Source: an uncultured Rhodanobacteraceae bacterium (lineage in GTDB: Bacteria > Pseudomonadota > Gammaproteobacteria > Xanthomonadales > SZUA-5). Taken from it: a DNA stretch of 14,459 bases. Of the stretch, positions 1-6,750 are shown piece after piece; positions within the stretch are counted from its first letter, which is position 1; each line of letters begins with the position of its first letter. Both the position numbers and the translations under genes were made by a program. Below the pieces are notes generated by a model. The model ran no database searches. It was given only the letters and a program-made list of their open reading frames with translations, and was not told the DNA's origin. The DNA lies in the NCBI GenBank assembly GCA_937928755.1, contig CALEZI010000080.1:1-14459 (forward strand), read 5' to 3'.

Positions 1-5
1 TTCCC

Positions 6-33
6 GTGCCCCGTGCCCCGTGCCCCGTGCCCC
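6..33 (+). repeat. GTGCCCC heptamer array (4 perfect units)
   Basis: Four consecutive perfect copies of the heptamer GTGCCCC lie just upstream of ung. The array opens an alternative in-frame GTG (position 13) but has no ribosome-binding site, so it is better read as a repeat than as coding sequence. Its 7-bp period is shared with several other arrays in the window. It may begin before the window edge. Confidence 0.85.
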
Positions 34-48
34 ATATCCTTCCCGCCG

Positions 49-768
49 ATGACCGACTCCGCTGACGCCTCCTCGCGCATCCGGCTGCACGACAGCTGGA
101 AGCAGCGCTTGCTGCCCGAACTGCTGTCGCCGCAGATGCAGGCGCTGCGAGCTTTCCTGCAGACGGAGATCCAGGCTGGCAAACAGATCTACCCGCCCGG
201 CCGGCTGATCTTCGCGGCCCTCGATCACACGCCTTTCGAGTGCGTGCAGGTGGTCATCCTCGGGCAGGATCCCTACCATGGCCCGGGTCAGGCACAGGGA
301 CTATGCTTTTCAGTGCCACCCGGGATCGACGTGCCACCGTCGCTGGTCAACATTCACGCTGAACTCAAACGCGACCTCGGCATCGAAACGCCCGATCACG
401 GTTGCCTGGTGCCCTGGGCCGACCGTGGCGTGTTGTTGCTGAACGCGGTGCTCACGGTCGAGCGCGGCCGCGCCGGGGCGCACCAGGGCAAGGGCTGGGA
501 GACCTTCACCGATCGGATCATCGTCATTCTGAACGCGGACCGCGAGGGCCTGGTCTTCATGTTGTGGGGCGCCTATGCGCAGGCGAAGGGCAAGCTGATC
601 GATGCGCGGCGGCACCTGGTCCTGCGCGCGCCACATCCGTCGCCGCTGTCGGCCTATCGCGGGTTCATCGGCTGCGGTCACTTCTCGCGCGCCAACGCCT
701 ACCTCAAGGCGCGCGGCGGCCAGCCGATCGACTGGCGGCTGCCGCCGGCGGCGGAGATGGTTGGGTAG
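49..768 (+). CDS. ung: Uracil-DNA glycosylase (family 1)
   Basis: Removes uracil from DNA as the first step of base-excision repair; cytoplasmic. From the ATG at 49 the protein has 239 residues, close to the usual 220-240 of the family. The water-activating motif GQDPYHG is at residues 72-78 (catalytic Asp74), LLLNAVLTV with the uracil-binding Asn at about 129-137, and the DNA-intercalation motif HPSPLS at 196-201 (catalytic His196). All active-site motifs are intact. The frame stays open upstream to a GTG at 13, but those codons are a GTGCCCC heptamer array, so the ATG at 49 is preferred; neither start has a clear Shine-Dalgarno. It is followed by a 305-bp spacer before rpoH, so probably not co-transcribed with it. 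Function is near certain; the start is less so. Confidence 0.96.
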   Translation: MTDSADASSRIRLHDSWKQRLLPELLSPQMQALRAFLQTEIQAGKQIYPPGRLIFAALDHTPFECVQVVILGQDPYHGPGQAQGLCFSVPPGIDVPPSLVNIHAELKRDLGIETPDHGCLVPWADRGVLLLNAVLTVERGRAGAHQGKGWETFTDRIIVILNADREGLVFMLWGAYAQAKGKLIDARRHLVLRAPHPSPLSAYRGFIGCGHFSRANAYLKARGGQPIDWRLPPAAEMVG

Positions 769-785
769 GTTTCGTCGAACCAGCA

Positions 786-913
786 AGAGCGCGGCAGGGG
801 ACTGGGCGCTGGGGCGCTCTGATTCAGCGCATCGATCTTGAAGAGTTTGCGAAATGCAACTCCTGAAGGTCCAGCAAAGTAGCCGCCATGCGCCCCAGCC
901 CCCAGCCCCGCCT
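786..913. repeat. C-rich inverted repeats around a 70-bp core (ung-rpoH spacer)
   Basis: The 769-1073 spacer holds no credible gene. At 797-815 the minus strand reads a C-rich stretch of the CCCCAG type. At 893-913 the plus strand reads CCCCAGC twice plus CCCGCCT. The two C-rich stretches face each other around a core at about 821-892. A 7-bp stem (786-792 with 814-820) sits at the left edge; it lacks a T-run, so it is not a classical terminator. The segment 893-916 recurs exactly, inverted, inside valS at 14436-14459. Confidence 0.55.
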
Positions 914-988
914 TTGTTTGCAAAAGCCGGCCAAGCTCAATTGTAAGACCAGTCTGAACGGCGCGGGCGCGCGAGGAACTCGCAGCCC

Positions 989-1015
989 TTAGCACTCTCC
1001 CAGTGAGAGTGCTAA
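989..1015 (+). promoter_or_regulatory. CIRCE operator (HrcA binding site) upstream of rpoH
   Basis: The sequence is TTAGCACTC-N9-GAGTGCTAA with no mismatch in either 9-bp arm, which is the exact consensus of the CIRCE element bound by the heat-shock repressor HrcA. It ends 58 bp before the rpoH ATG. No hrcA, groESL or dnaK gene lies in the window, so the operator should serve rpoH. A perfect 18-base match plus exact spacing is very unlikely by chance. Confidence 0.93.
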
Positions 1016-1018
1016 AAT
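989..1018 (+). promoter_or_regulatory. Putative rpoH promoter overlapping CIRCE
   Basis: TTAGCA (989-994) could be a -35 box (4 of 6 to TTGACA) and TAAAAT (1013-1018) a -10 box (5 of 6 to TATAAT), with an 18-bp spacer. Both boxes overlap the CIRCE arms, so HrcA bound there would exclude RNA polymerase. The expected leader is about 50 nt and contains a small hairpin (1028-1053, stems GGGCG/CGCCC) ahead of the ribosome-binding site. The promoter is inferred from sequence only. Confidence 0.5.
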
Positions 1019-1073
1019 GCAGCCATCGGGCGCGGTCATCGAGCCGCTCGCCCTTCAAGATGAGGAGTTCACG

Positions 1074-1934
<861 letters not shown>

Positions 1935-2071
1935 GATGCCGGTGCAGCAAGTGCGGCGGCACCGGCACTGGCGAAGCTGAGCCGGGGCCGATGTCTGGCA
2001 GCGCAGCCTGCGACCCTTGATTTTTTGACGCGCTCCCCCACTGCTGGTGGGCGCTGTTCTGCCGTCGCATT

Positions 2072-2100
2072 TTTCCAGCGATGCCGAGCCGTGCGATAAT
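2072..2100 (+). promoter_or_regulatory. Putative secB promoter
   Basis: TTTCCA (2072-2077) and GATAAT (2095-2100) are spaced by 17 bp, about 100 bp before the secB start. The -10 matches 5 of 6 consensus bases and is preceded by TGC, an extended -10 feature. The rest of the 270-bp rpoH-secB spacer shows only a short hairpin (1938-1966) without a T-run. Consensus matching only. Confidence 0.4.
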
Positions 2101-2204
2101 CGCCGGCTCTGCGCGCCCGCCAATGGCGTACCGACTCACCTCAGACGTGCGCGAGCGCGTTTCGAAGACCGCTTTCCCCCGCATTCCCCCAAGGACGAAT
2201 CATC

Positions 2205-2690
2205 ATGGCCAACGAAGAAAACCCCATTGCCGGGACCAACGGCAACGCCCCTGCCGAGACCGGCCCGCAACTGACTGTGCAGAAGGTCTACATCAAGGAT
2301 GCGTCCTTTGAAGCGCCGGCAGCGCCGCACATCTTCCAGGAACAGGGCCAGTCGCGGGTCGAACTGAACCTCGGCCAGAAGGCGCAACAGTTGGGGCCCA
2401 ACGTGTACGAGATCGTCCTCACCGTGACCGTCACCTGCAAGATCGGCGAGAAGACCGCTTACCTGGCTGAAGTCCAGCAAGCCGGCATCTTCGGCCTGTC
2501 CGGTTTCGATCCCAATCAGTTGGACATGGTGATCGGCACCTACTGCCCACACGTGGTCTTCCCCTACGCGCGCCAGACCATTTCCAGCCTGATCGAGCAG
2601 GGCGGCTTCCCGGGTTTCCTGATGCAGCCGATCAACTTCGAGCAGATCTACGCCGACAACCTGAAACGTCGTCAGCAGCAGGCTGCCTGA
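2205..2690 (+). CDS. secB: Protein-export chaperone SecB
   Basis: Cytosolic tetrameric chaperone that keeps presecretory proteins unfolded and hands them to SecA at the Sec translocon. At 161 residues it has the usual size. Diagnostic segments are VYIKDASFEAP near the N-terminus, NVYEIVLTVTVTCK in the beta core, YLAEVQQAGIFGL, and the strongly conserved YCPHVVFPYARQTISSL followed by GGFPGFLMQPINFEQIY. The C-terminal tail is Gln/Arg-rich. AAGGA at 2191-2195 serves as ribosome-binding site 9 bp before the ATG. gpsA begins 12 bp after the stop, indicating a secB-gpsA operon, an arrangement known in enterobacteria and xanthomonads. SecB is typical of proteobacteria. Confidence 0.97.
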   Translation: MANEENPIAGTNGNAPAETGPQLTVQKVYIKDASFEAPAAPHIFQEQGQSRVELNLGQKAQQLGPNVYEIVLTVTVTCKIGEKTAYLAEVQQAGIFGLSGFDPNQLDMVIGTYCPHVVFPYARQTISSLIEQGGFPGFLMQPINFEQIYADNLKRRQQQAA

Positions 2691-2702
2691 TCCACTCCGG
2701 CA

Positions 2703-3731
2703 ATGCGAAGCATCGCGCGCATCGCGGTCCTGGGGGCCGGATCCTGGGGCACCGCGCTGGCGACGCTGCTGGCCCGCAACGGTCTCGACGTGCGCCTCTG
2801 GGGCCGTCGGGACGGCGCGCTGATCGACCACGGTGAGGCGCTCGAGAATCCACGCTATCTGCCGGGCATCGCCCTGCCCGGCAATATCGGCTACACCACC
2901 GAGCTTGCGGTCGCGCTCGATGCAATCGATGCGTTGCTGGTCGTTGTTCCCAGCCACGCGTTTGTCGACACCCTGGCGCTGGTCGCGCCACAACTGCCAC
3001 CGACCCTGACGGGTCTGGCCTGGGCAACCAAGGGCTTCGAGCCGGGATCGGGCAGTTTCCTGCATCAGGTGGCCGACCGACTGCTCGGCGTCGAACTGCC
3101 CAAGGCGGTGGTCACCGGGCCGAGTTTCGCCAAGGAAGTCGCGCTTGGGCTACCCAGCGCGGTCACTGTGCATTCGGATGACGATGCCTTTGCCGAGTGT
3201 GTCGCCAAGGCCCTGCACGGACCGAAATTCAGGGCCTACAGCGGCAACGACATTCGCGGAGCCGAGCTTGGCGGCGCCATGAAGAATGTGCTCGCCGTGG
3301 CCACCGGAATCTGCGACGGCATGCAGCTCGGTCTGAACGCGCGAGCAGGGCTGATCACCCGTGGCCTGAACGAAATGCTGCGCCTGAACCTGTGCCTGGG
3401 CGGTCGCGCCGAAACCATCATCGGCCTCGCGGGACTGGGCGATCTGGTGCTGACCTGTACCGGCGATCTTTCGCGCAATCGCCGCCTGGGCCTGGCTCTG
3501 GGGCGCGGCACGTCGCTCGCCGACGCGGTCGCCGAGATCGGCCAGGTGGTCGAAAGTGTGCAAACTGCCGACGAAGTCATGCGCCTGGCACAGCGATTCG
3601 ACCTCGATCTGCCGATTTCCTCACGCGTGCACGCGGTCCTGCACGGGGACACCACGCCGGCCGATGGATTGAAGTCGCTGCTCGCCCGCGACCAGAAACC
3701 CGAATACCCGCCAGGGCTGGGGCTCGGCTGA
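2703..3731 (+). CDS. gpsA: Glycerol-3-phosphate dehydrogenase [NAD(P)+]
   Basis: Reduces dihydroxyacetone phosphate to sn-glycerol-3-phosphate for phospholipid synthesis; cytosolic. The 342-residue product has the NAD(P)-binding GAGSWGTALA at residues 11-20, WATKGFE at about 107-113, GPSFAKE at 139-145, the conserved catalytic-region lysine in ELGGAMKNV (Lys194), the substrate-site run LNARAGLITRGLNEM, and GLAGLGDLVLTCTGD followed by SRNR. It starts 12 bp after secB and probably shares its transcript; the ribosome-binding site is weak, consistent with translational coupling. The last residues, PPGLGLG, and the stop codon lie in a G-rich stretch that runs into a degenerate heptamer repeat, so the tail may be repeat-derived. 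Confidence 0.96.
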   Translation: MRSIARIAVLGAGSWGTALATLLARNGLDVRLWGRRDGALIDHGEALENPRYLPGIALPGNIGYTTELAVALDAIDALLVVVPSHAFVDTLALVAPQLPPTLTGLAWATKGFEPGSGSFLHQVADRLLGVELPKAVVTGPSFAKEVALGLPSAVTVHSDDDAFAECVAKALHGPKFRAYSGNDIRGAELGGAMKNVLAVATGICDGMQLGLNARAGLITRGLNEMLRLNLCLGGRAETIIGLAGLGDLVLTCTGDLSRNRRLGLALGRGTSLADAVAEIGQVVESVQTADEVMRLAQRFDLDLPISSRVHAVLHGDTTPADGLKSLLARDQKPEYPPGLGLG

Positions 3732-3742
3732 GGGTTGGGTGA

Positions 3743-3806
3743 GTCGCAAGTGGCAAGTGGCGGAAGCTCGCCGGGCGCGGAGGAATTGCCACTGACGACT
3801 TGCCAT
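3743..3806. repeat. Inverted GTGGCAA-type heptamer arrays
   Basis: The left arm has GTCGCAA, GTGGCAA, GTGGCGG (3743-3763). The right arm has TTGCCAC, TGACGAC, TTGCCAT (3786-3806), heptamers of the complementary type. They enclose a 22-bp core. The left arm continues back, in the same 7-bp phase but degenerate, to about 3713 inside the end of gpsA. No gene is seen between gpsA and 4411. Confidence 0.6.
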
Positions 3807-3932
3807 TGAGCGTGGCGCAGCCGCGCGGTCCACTTGCTGATCGTGCCGATGAAGTGGCCGCTCTCCCCGAACATGCTGTAACAGATTGAATTTTAGATGT
3901 TTTCCCATGAAGACTGACGACCCTGTGATTGG

Positions 3933-4053
3933 GGACGCAAAGGACGCAAAGGGACGCAAAGGACGCAAAAACAGCAGGTGCCAGCGGCCATTCATGCAAG
4001 TCCTGGCTGTTGATCTCCTTTGCGTCCTTTGCGTCCCTTGGCGTCCTTTGCGC
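3933..4053. repeat. Inverted arrays of the 9-mer GACGCAAAG
   Basis: Four near-perfect GACGCAAAG units (3933-3969) face four complementary units (CTTTGCGTC type, about 4017-4053) across a core of about 47 bp. The arms could form a long stem. The inserted extra G in one left-arm unit has a counterpart in the right arm (CCCTTGGCG), so the two arms carry a related irregularity. Translations through this region are low-complexity and are not taken as genes. A second, less symmetric copy lies at 9889-10030. Confidence 0.85.
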
Positions 4054-4087
4054 CCAGAAATACAGTCCGCATTCTTGCGACACCACT

Positions 4088-4138
4088 GTTCGATGCGCGA
4101 ACAAGCGCACCGCCAGGGGCGACCGTGACTCTCACAGG
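4088..4138 (+). repeat. Repeat module A, copy 1
   Basis: A 51-bp segment starting GTTCGATGCGCGAAC (itself a small inverted repeat, GTTCG/CGAAC). It recurs inverted at 9804-9855 with about 46 of 52 positions the same. Its first 21 bases also recur exactly at 6716-6736. The inner part (GCGCGAACAAGCGCACCG onward, to GACTCTCA) is a diverged version of the right half of module B at 4229-4268. Confidence 0.8.
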
Positions 4139-4175
4139 ATATCCTCTAAACGATTGATTGTAGAGAATTTATTTG

Positions 4176-4212
4176 TAGGTCACGTAGCCTGCTGCGCAGG
4201 CAACGTGACCTA
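4176..4212. repeat. Palindromic hairpin H, copy 1
   Basis: A nearly perfect 37-nt hairpin: a 10-bp stem (TAGGTCACGT with its complement), one A-A mismatch, a 6-bp stem GCCTGC/GCAGGC, and a TGC loop. Two more copies occur at 10123-10153 and 10164-10194. No T-run follows on either side, so it does not look like an intrinsic terminator. Confidence 0.8.
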
Positions 4213-4268
4213 CTTCCGTGTGTTCTTTGCGCGAATAGGCGCACCGACAGCGGCGACCGGGACTCTCA
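4179..4268 (+). repeat. Repeat module B, copy 1
   Basis: A 90-bp segment formed by hairpin H, CTACTTCCGTGTGTTCTTT and a module-A-like tail ending GGGACTCTCA. It matches the reverse complement of 10065-10153 with only two substitutions and one single-base gap, and similarity stops sharply at both ends. That makes it a discrete dispersed repeat. Confidence 0.88.
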
Positions 4269-4410
4269 TCGATCATTCCTGAACGACATTCGCGCCCGCC
4301 GTGCCGAGTTGGCGCGCCTTCAGTTGCGGGCGCGCACGATCCACTCGTTCGCGAGCGGTCCGTGACCAGGTTGGAAGCGGCGCTCGCGCAGCAGTTCTGC
4401 GAGGTGGCCC
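4269..4410. other. Remainder of the 3732-4410 spacer, no gene seen
   Basis: After module B, a reading frame is open from 4276 to a stop at 4363 (29 codons, Arg/Ala/Leu-rich) but has no ATG or ribosome-binding site, so it is not called a gene. A small hairpin CTCG-TTCG-CGAG is at 4343-4354. No convincing promoter for the gene at 4411 was found here; the AT-rich patch at 4139-4175 is the nearest candidate region. Confidence 0.5.
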
Positions 4411-5895
4411 ATGAGTCAGCGTTGGTGGATCCTGGCGATTACCCTCACGGCGGCATCGCTGCTGGCCTCGCCACGTGCGTCGGCGCAATTCGCCGGCGCT
4501 CGCGGTGCGGCAGCTGCGATGCCGTTGGCGCCGCTGTATCAGGAAGATTACGGGTACTGGCGCGAGCAGGTGCGCGTCGCCAGCCCGTCGCGCAACGCAC
4601 GTTGGGACGGCGCCCCACGTGGCGCAGTTCGCGTCTACCACCGGCGTTTCGACGCCCGCTGGAACTGGCGCACTGCGCCGCGCCATCGGGTGGTCTACAC
4701 CTATCACCGCGGCGACCTGTGGTTCCTCGACCCGACCACCGGATGGGCCTACAGCGTGGACCAATACGGGATCGTCTACACCGCCGATCCCTATCGCGGG
4801 TGGGTTTACTCGCTCGGGCCGTTGACGCGCTGGACCGCCGACCTGCTGTACTTCTTCGATCTTTACCGCTTCGACCGGGGCTACTGGTATTGCGCCGACT
4901 ACGATTATTTCGTCGATCTGTGGGAGATCAATTCGCGCCGGGATTTCTACACCTACGACACTGCCTATTCGACGTTGTGGAGCTGGGAGCCGTACTGGCG
5001 CTCGCCCACGTTCGTGAGTTTCAGCATCAACTTCACAACGGTCTGGGTGCGTCAGGTACGCCACCACTACGATTACATCGAGCGCAATCCGCATTATCGC
5101 CGCGAGCTGCTCGATTCGATCGGCTTGCCGGCTGTGCAGGCCTCGCCGCCGCGCCAGATGTCGCCGCGCGCGGTGGCGACCACAGCGTACTGGGAGGCGC
5201 GCGATCTCGCCGCTGCCGGATTCGCGCCGCCGCCGCGAGGTCGCGATACAGGCCGCAGTTGGGCTGCCGGTACCATCGTCGACACCCGCGAAGTGCCCGC
5301 GCCGGTGGTCGAGCCGGGTGCGCCCGCGCCGGGCTTCAACGCGCCATTTCCAGATGGTCGCTTCGGAATTGGTTCTGGCGACGGCGGCCGCAAGCCGCGC
5401 GGCGAGCAAGAGACCTCGACGCCAACGGTGGATCGCGTCAAACCCGAGCGCGTCGATCCGGGTCGGCCGCGCTTCGAGGAGCCGGGGCAAACGCCGCAGT
5501 CGCGTAAACCCGAGCCCGCAGCAGGGCCCACGACAGGTGACGACCGCGTCTACCCGTCGAAGCCGAAACCGGATCCGCGCTGGGAGCAGCCGCGTAACGC
5601 GCCACGCGAGAAGCCGAACTATCAGGAACCCCCGCGGGAGAAGCCGCGGTACCAGGAACCGCCTCGCGAAAAGCCGCGCTACCAGGACCCCCCGCGGGAG
5701 AAGCCGCGCTACCAGGACCCGCCGCGGGAGAAGCCGCGCTACCAGGAACCGCCTCGCGAAAAGCCGAGTTACCAGGAACCGCCGCGCGAGAAGCCAAGCT
5801 ACGAGTCGGCACCGCGCAAGGAGCCCAAGGCAGAAGCGCCGCCACGCGAGGAACGGAAGGCCGATCGCAAGGACGAGCGTCGACCGGAGAATTGA
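4411..5895 (+). CDS. Secreted protein of unknown function with decapeptide-repeat tail
   Basis: I do not recognise the family. The 494-residue product starts with a typical Sec signal peptide (cleavage probably after ASA at about residue 26). A region rich in Tyr, Trp, Asp and Arg follows (about 50-225; for example RGYWYCADYDYFVDLW), suggesting a compact aromatic domain. The rest is Pro/Arg-rich and probably disordered. At residues 398-467 there are seven copies of PREKPxYQxP (nt 5602-5811), with x mostly R/N/S and E/D, and the seventh unit diverged. The tail is highly charged (Lys/Arg/Glu). Start: ATG at 4411 with GAGG (4401-4404) just upstream. No transmembrane helix beyond the signal is apparent, so the product is probably periplasmic or external. 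It is preceded by a repeat island, so it probably has its own promoter. Existence of the gene is well supported; role unknown. Confidence 0.85.
   Translation: MSQRWWILAITLTAASLLASPRASAQFAGARGAAAAMPLAPLYQEDYGYWREQVRVASPSRNARWDGAPRGAVRVYHRRFDARWNWRTAPRHRVVYTYHRGDLWFLDPTTGWAYSVDQYGIVYTADPYRGWVYSLGPLTRWTADLLYFFDLYRFDRGYWYCADYDYFVDLWEINSRRDFYTYDTAYSTLWSWEPYWRSPTFVSFSINFTTVWVRQVRHHYDYIERNPHYRRELLDSIGLPAVQASPPRQMSPRAVATTAYWEARDLAAAGFAPPPRGRDTGRSWAAGTIVDTREVPAPVVEPGAPAPGFNAPFPDGRFGIGSGDGGRKPRGEQETSTPTVDRVKPERVDPGRPRFEEPGQTPQSRKPEPAAGPTTGDDRVYPSKPKPDPRWEQPRNAPREKPNYQEPPREKPRYQEPPREKPRYQDPPREKPRYQDPPREKPRYQEPPREKPSYQEPPREKPSYESAPRKEPKAEAPPREERKADRKDERRPEN
5602..5811 (+). repeat. 30-bp tandem coding repeat (7 units)
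   Basis: Seven direct 30-bp units encode PREKPxYQxP. The central units, around 5662-5750, are nearly identical at the DNA level (CCGCGGGAGAAGCCGCGCTA blocks), suggesting recent copy-number change by slippage or recombination. The unit is a multiple of three, so copy number can change without a frameshift. Confidence 0.9.
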
Positions 5896-5998
5896 TCACA
5901 CACCGGTTGGCCTGGGTTGGCCAGCCGGCCTGAAGGCTGCCCTTCGGCGCGTCCGCTGCGGTAGCCTTCGGAGTCTCGCTCCAGCCTCGGATCCACGC

Positions 5999-6694
5999 GT
6001 GACCGCACCTGCGTTCCAGATTGCTCCCGCTTTCGCGGTCCCCTTCGTGCTTTGCGAGCACCCCAATCCAGAGCCGCTGAACCGTCGGCTGCGGCAATTG
6101 TTCCTGGAGCGCGAGTCGGCCGGGTCACGCTACGCCAACGCGCAGCCGCTGGTGCAGCGCAACGATGCGCTGTTCGAAAGCAACTTCGAACTGTTCGACT
6201 GGCCCGACGCGCCGGTCGGCGAGCTGCGCGACTATTGCTGGGCGCAACTCTACCGCGCCATCCGCGAACTCAACGGTTACGACATCGACCAACTGAAGAA
6301 ACTGCATGTCGCGGCCGAATCGTGGTTCCACATTACTCGCAAAGGTGGCTACTTTGCATTGCACAACCACCCGATGGCGAGTTGGTCCGGTGTCTATTGT
6401 GTCGACGTCGGTGACGATCGCAGTGGCATCGAAGACAGCGGCCTGCTGAGTTTCGTCAGCCCGATGGCGGCCAACACCATGTTCATCGACATGGCGATCG
6501 CGCGCATGAGCCATCCCTATGCGTATGGTCCGCGCAACTTCCGTTTGCACGCCGGCCAACTGGTGATGTTCCCGTCCTGGGTGCTGCACGAAGTACGGCC
6601 ATATTTCGGAGACGGCGAACGCATCACCGTGGCCTTCAATGCGCGCTTCCGCATGGCCGGCATCGAACCAGGCAAGGTGCCGGTGTACCGCTGA
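5999..6694 (+). CDS. Putative 2OG-Fe(II) oxygenase family protein
   Basis: The product (231 residues from the GTG at 5999) resembles the putative 2OG-Fe(II) oxygenases (PF13759/TIGR02466 type), predicted to hydroxylate an unknown substrate with Fe(II), 2-oxoglutarate and oxygen. Features seen: WFHITRKGGYFALHNHPMAS with candidate iron-binding His122/His124, SGVYCVDVGDD just after it, and WVLHEVRPYFGDGERIT near the C-terminus with the distal His197 and an Arg (208) placed to hold 2-oxoglutarate. The start is uncertain: there is no ATG in the right place, GTG 5999 lacks a good ribosome-binding site, and the frame stays open far upstream as an Arg-rich shadow of the preceding gene. It lies 103 bp after that gene and converges on engB. 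Substrate unknown. Confidence 0.78.
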   Translation: MTAPAFQIAPAFAVPFVLCEHPNPEPLNRRLRQLFLERESAGSRYANAQPLVQRNDALFESNFELFDWPDAPVGELRDYCWAQLYRAIRELNGYDIDQLKKLHVAAESWFHITRKGGYFALHNHPMASWSGVYCVDVGDDRSGIEDSGLLSFVSPMAANTMFIDMAIARMSHPYAYGPRNFRLHAGQLVMFPSWVLHEVRPYFGDGERITVAFNARFRMAGIEPGKVPVYR

Positions 6695-6715
6695 ATCATC
6701 GCGCCGCGGCTCCGC

Positions 6716-6736
6716 GTTCGATGCGCGAACAAGCGC
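6716..6736 (+). repeat. Module A fragment (exact 21-mer)
   Basis: The first 21 bases of module A (GTTCGATGCGCGAAC...) recur exactly between the oxygenase gene and engB. A looser resemblance (GGCAGGC...ACTCAC) continues to about 6754, across the engB stop codon. Exact matches are at 4088-4108 and, inverted, 9835-9855. Confidence 0.85.
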
Positions 6737-6750
6737 CGGCAGGCAACCAC

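Noticed and set aside
13..48. Upstream GTG start for ung adding 12 residues
   Set aside because: These codons are the GTGCCCC heptamer array, there is no ribosome-binding site, and the ATG at 49 gives a normal family length.
975..981. GGAACTC as a sigma-E-type -35 box upstream of rpoH
   Set aside because: Sigma-E control of rpoH is known elsewhere, but no convincing TCTGA/TCTAA-type -10 lies at the right distance, so I do not call it.
1938..1966. Hairpin after rpoH as intrinsic terminator
   Set aside because: The 8-bp stem GCCGGTGC/GCACCGGC is real but the nearest T-run is more than 50 bp downstream.
3933..4053. CRISPR-like array
   Set aside because: The units are 9-bp tandem repeats with no spacers, arranged as inverted arms, and no cas gene is present; the same holds for 9889-10030.
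3929..4282. Small open frames in the first repeat island (80-117 codons)
   Set aside because: Translations are of tandem repeats (for example FASFASL) with no ribosome-binding site and no domain.
4276..4365. Gene remnant upstream of the secreted-protein gene
   Set aside because: A 29-codon open stretch reads coiled-coil-like but has no start codon or similarity I can name; too short to call a pseudogene.
4273..5490. Minus-strand open frame of 405 codons opposite the secreted protein
   Set aside because: Low-complexity Arg/Ala-rich translation; the plus strand has a signal peptide, a ribosome-binding site and an ordered repeat domain.
5318..5998. N-terminal extension of the oxygenase gene back to an ATG at 5318
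   Set aside because: This would overlap the upstream gene for almost 600 bp and reads as Arg/Ser-rich out-of-frame repeat; oxygenase similarity begins only after about 6000.
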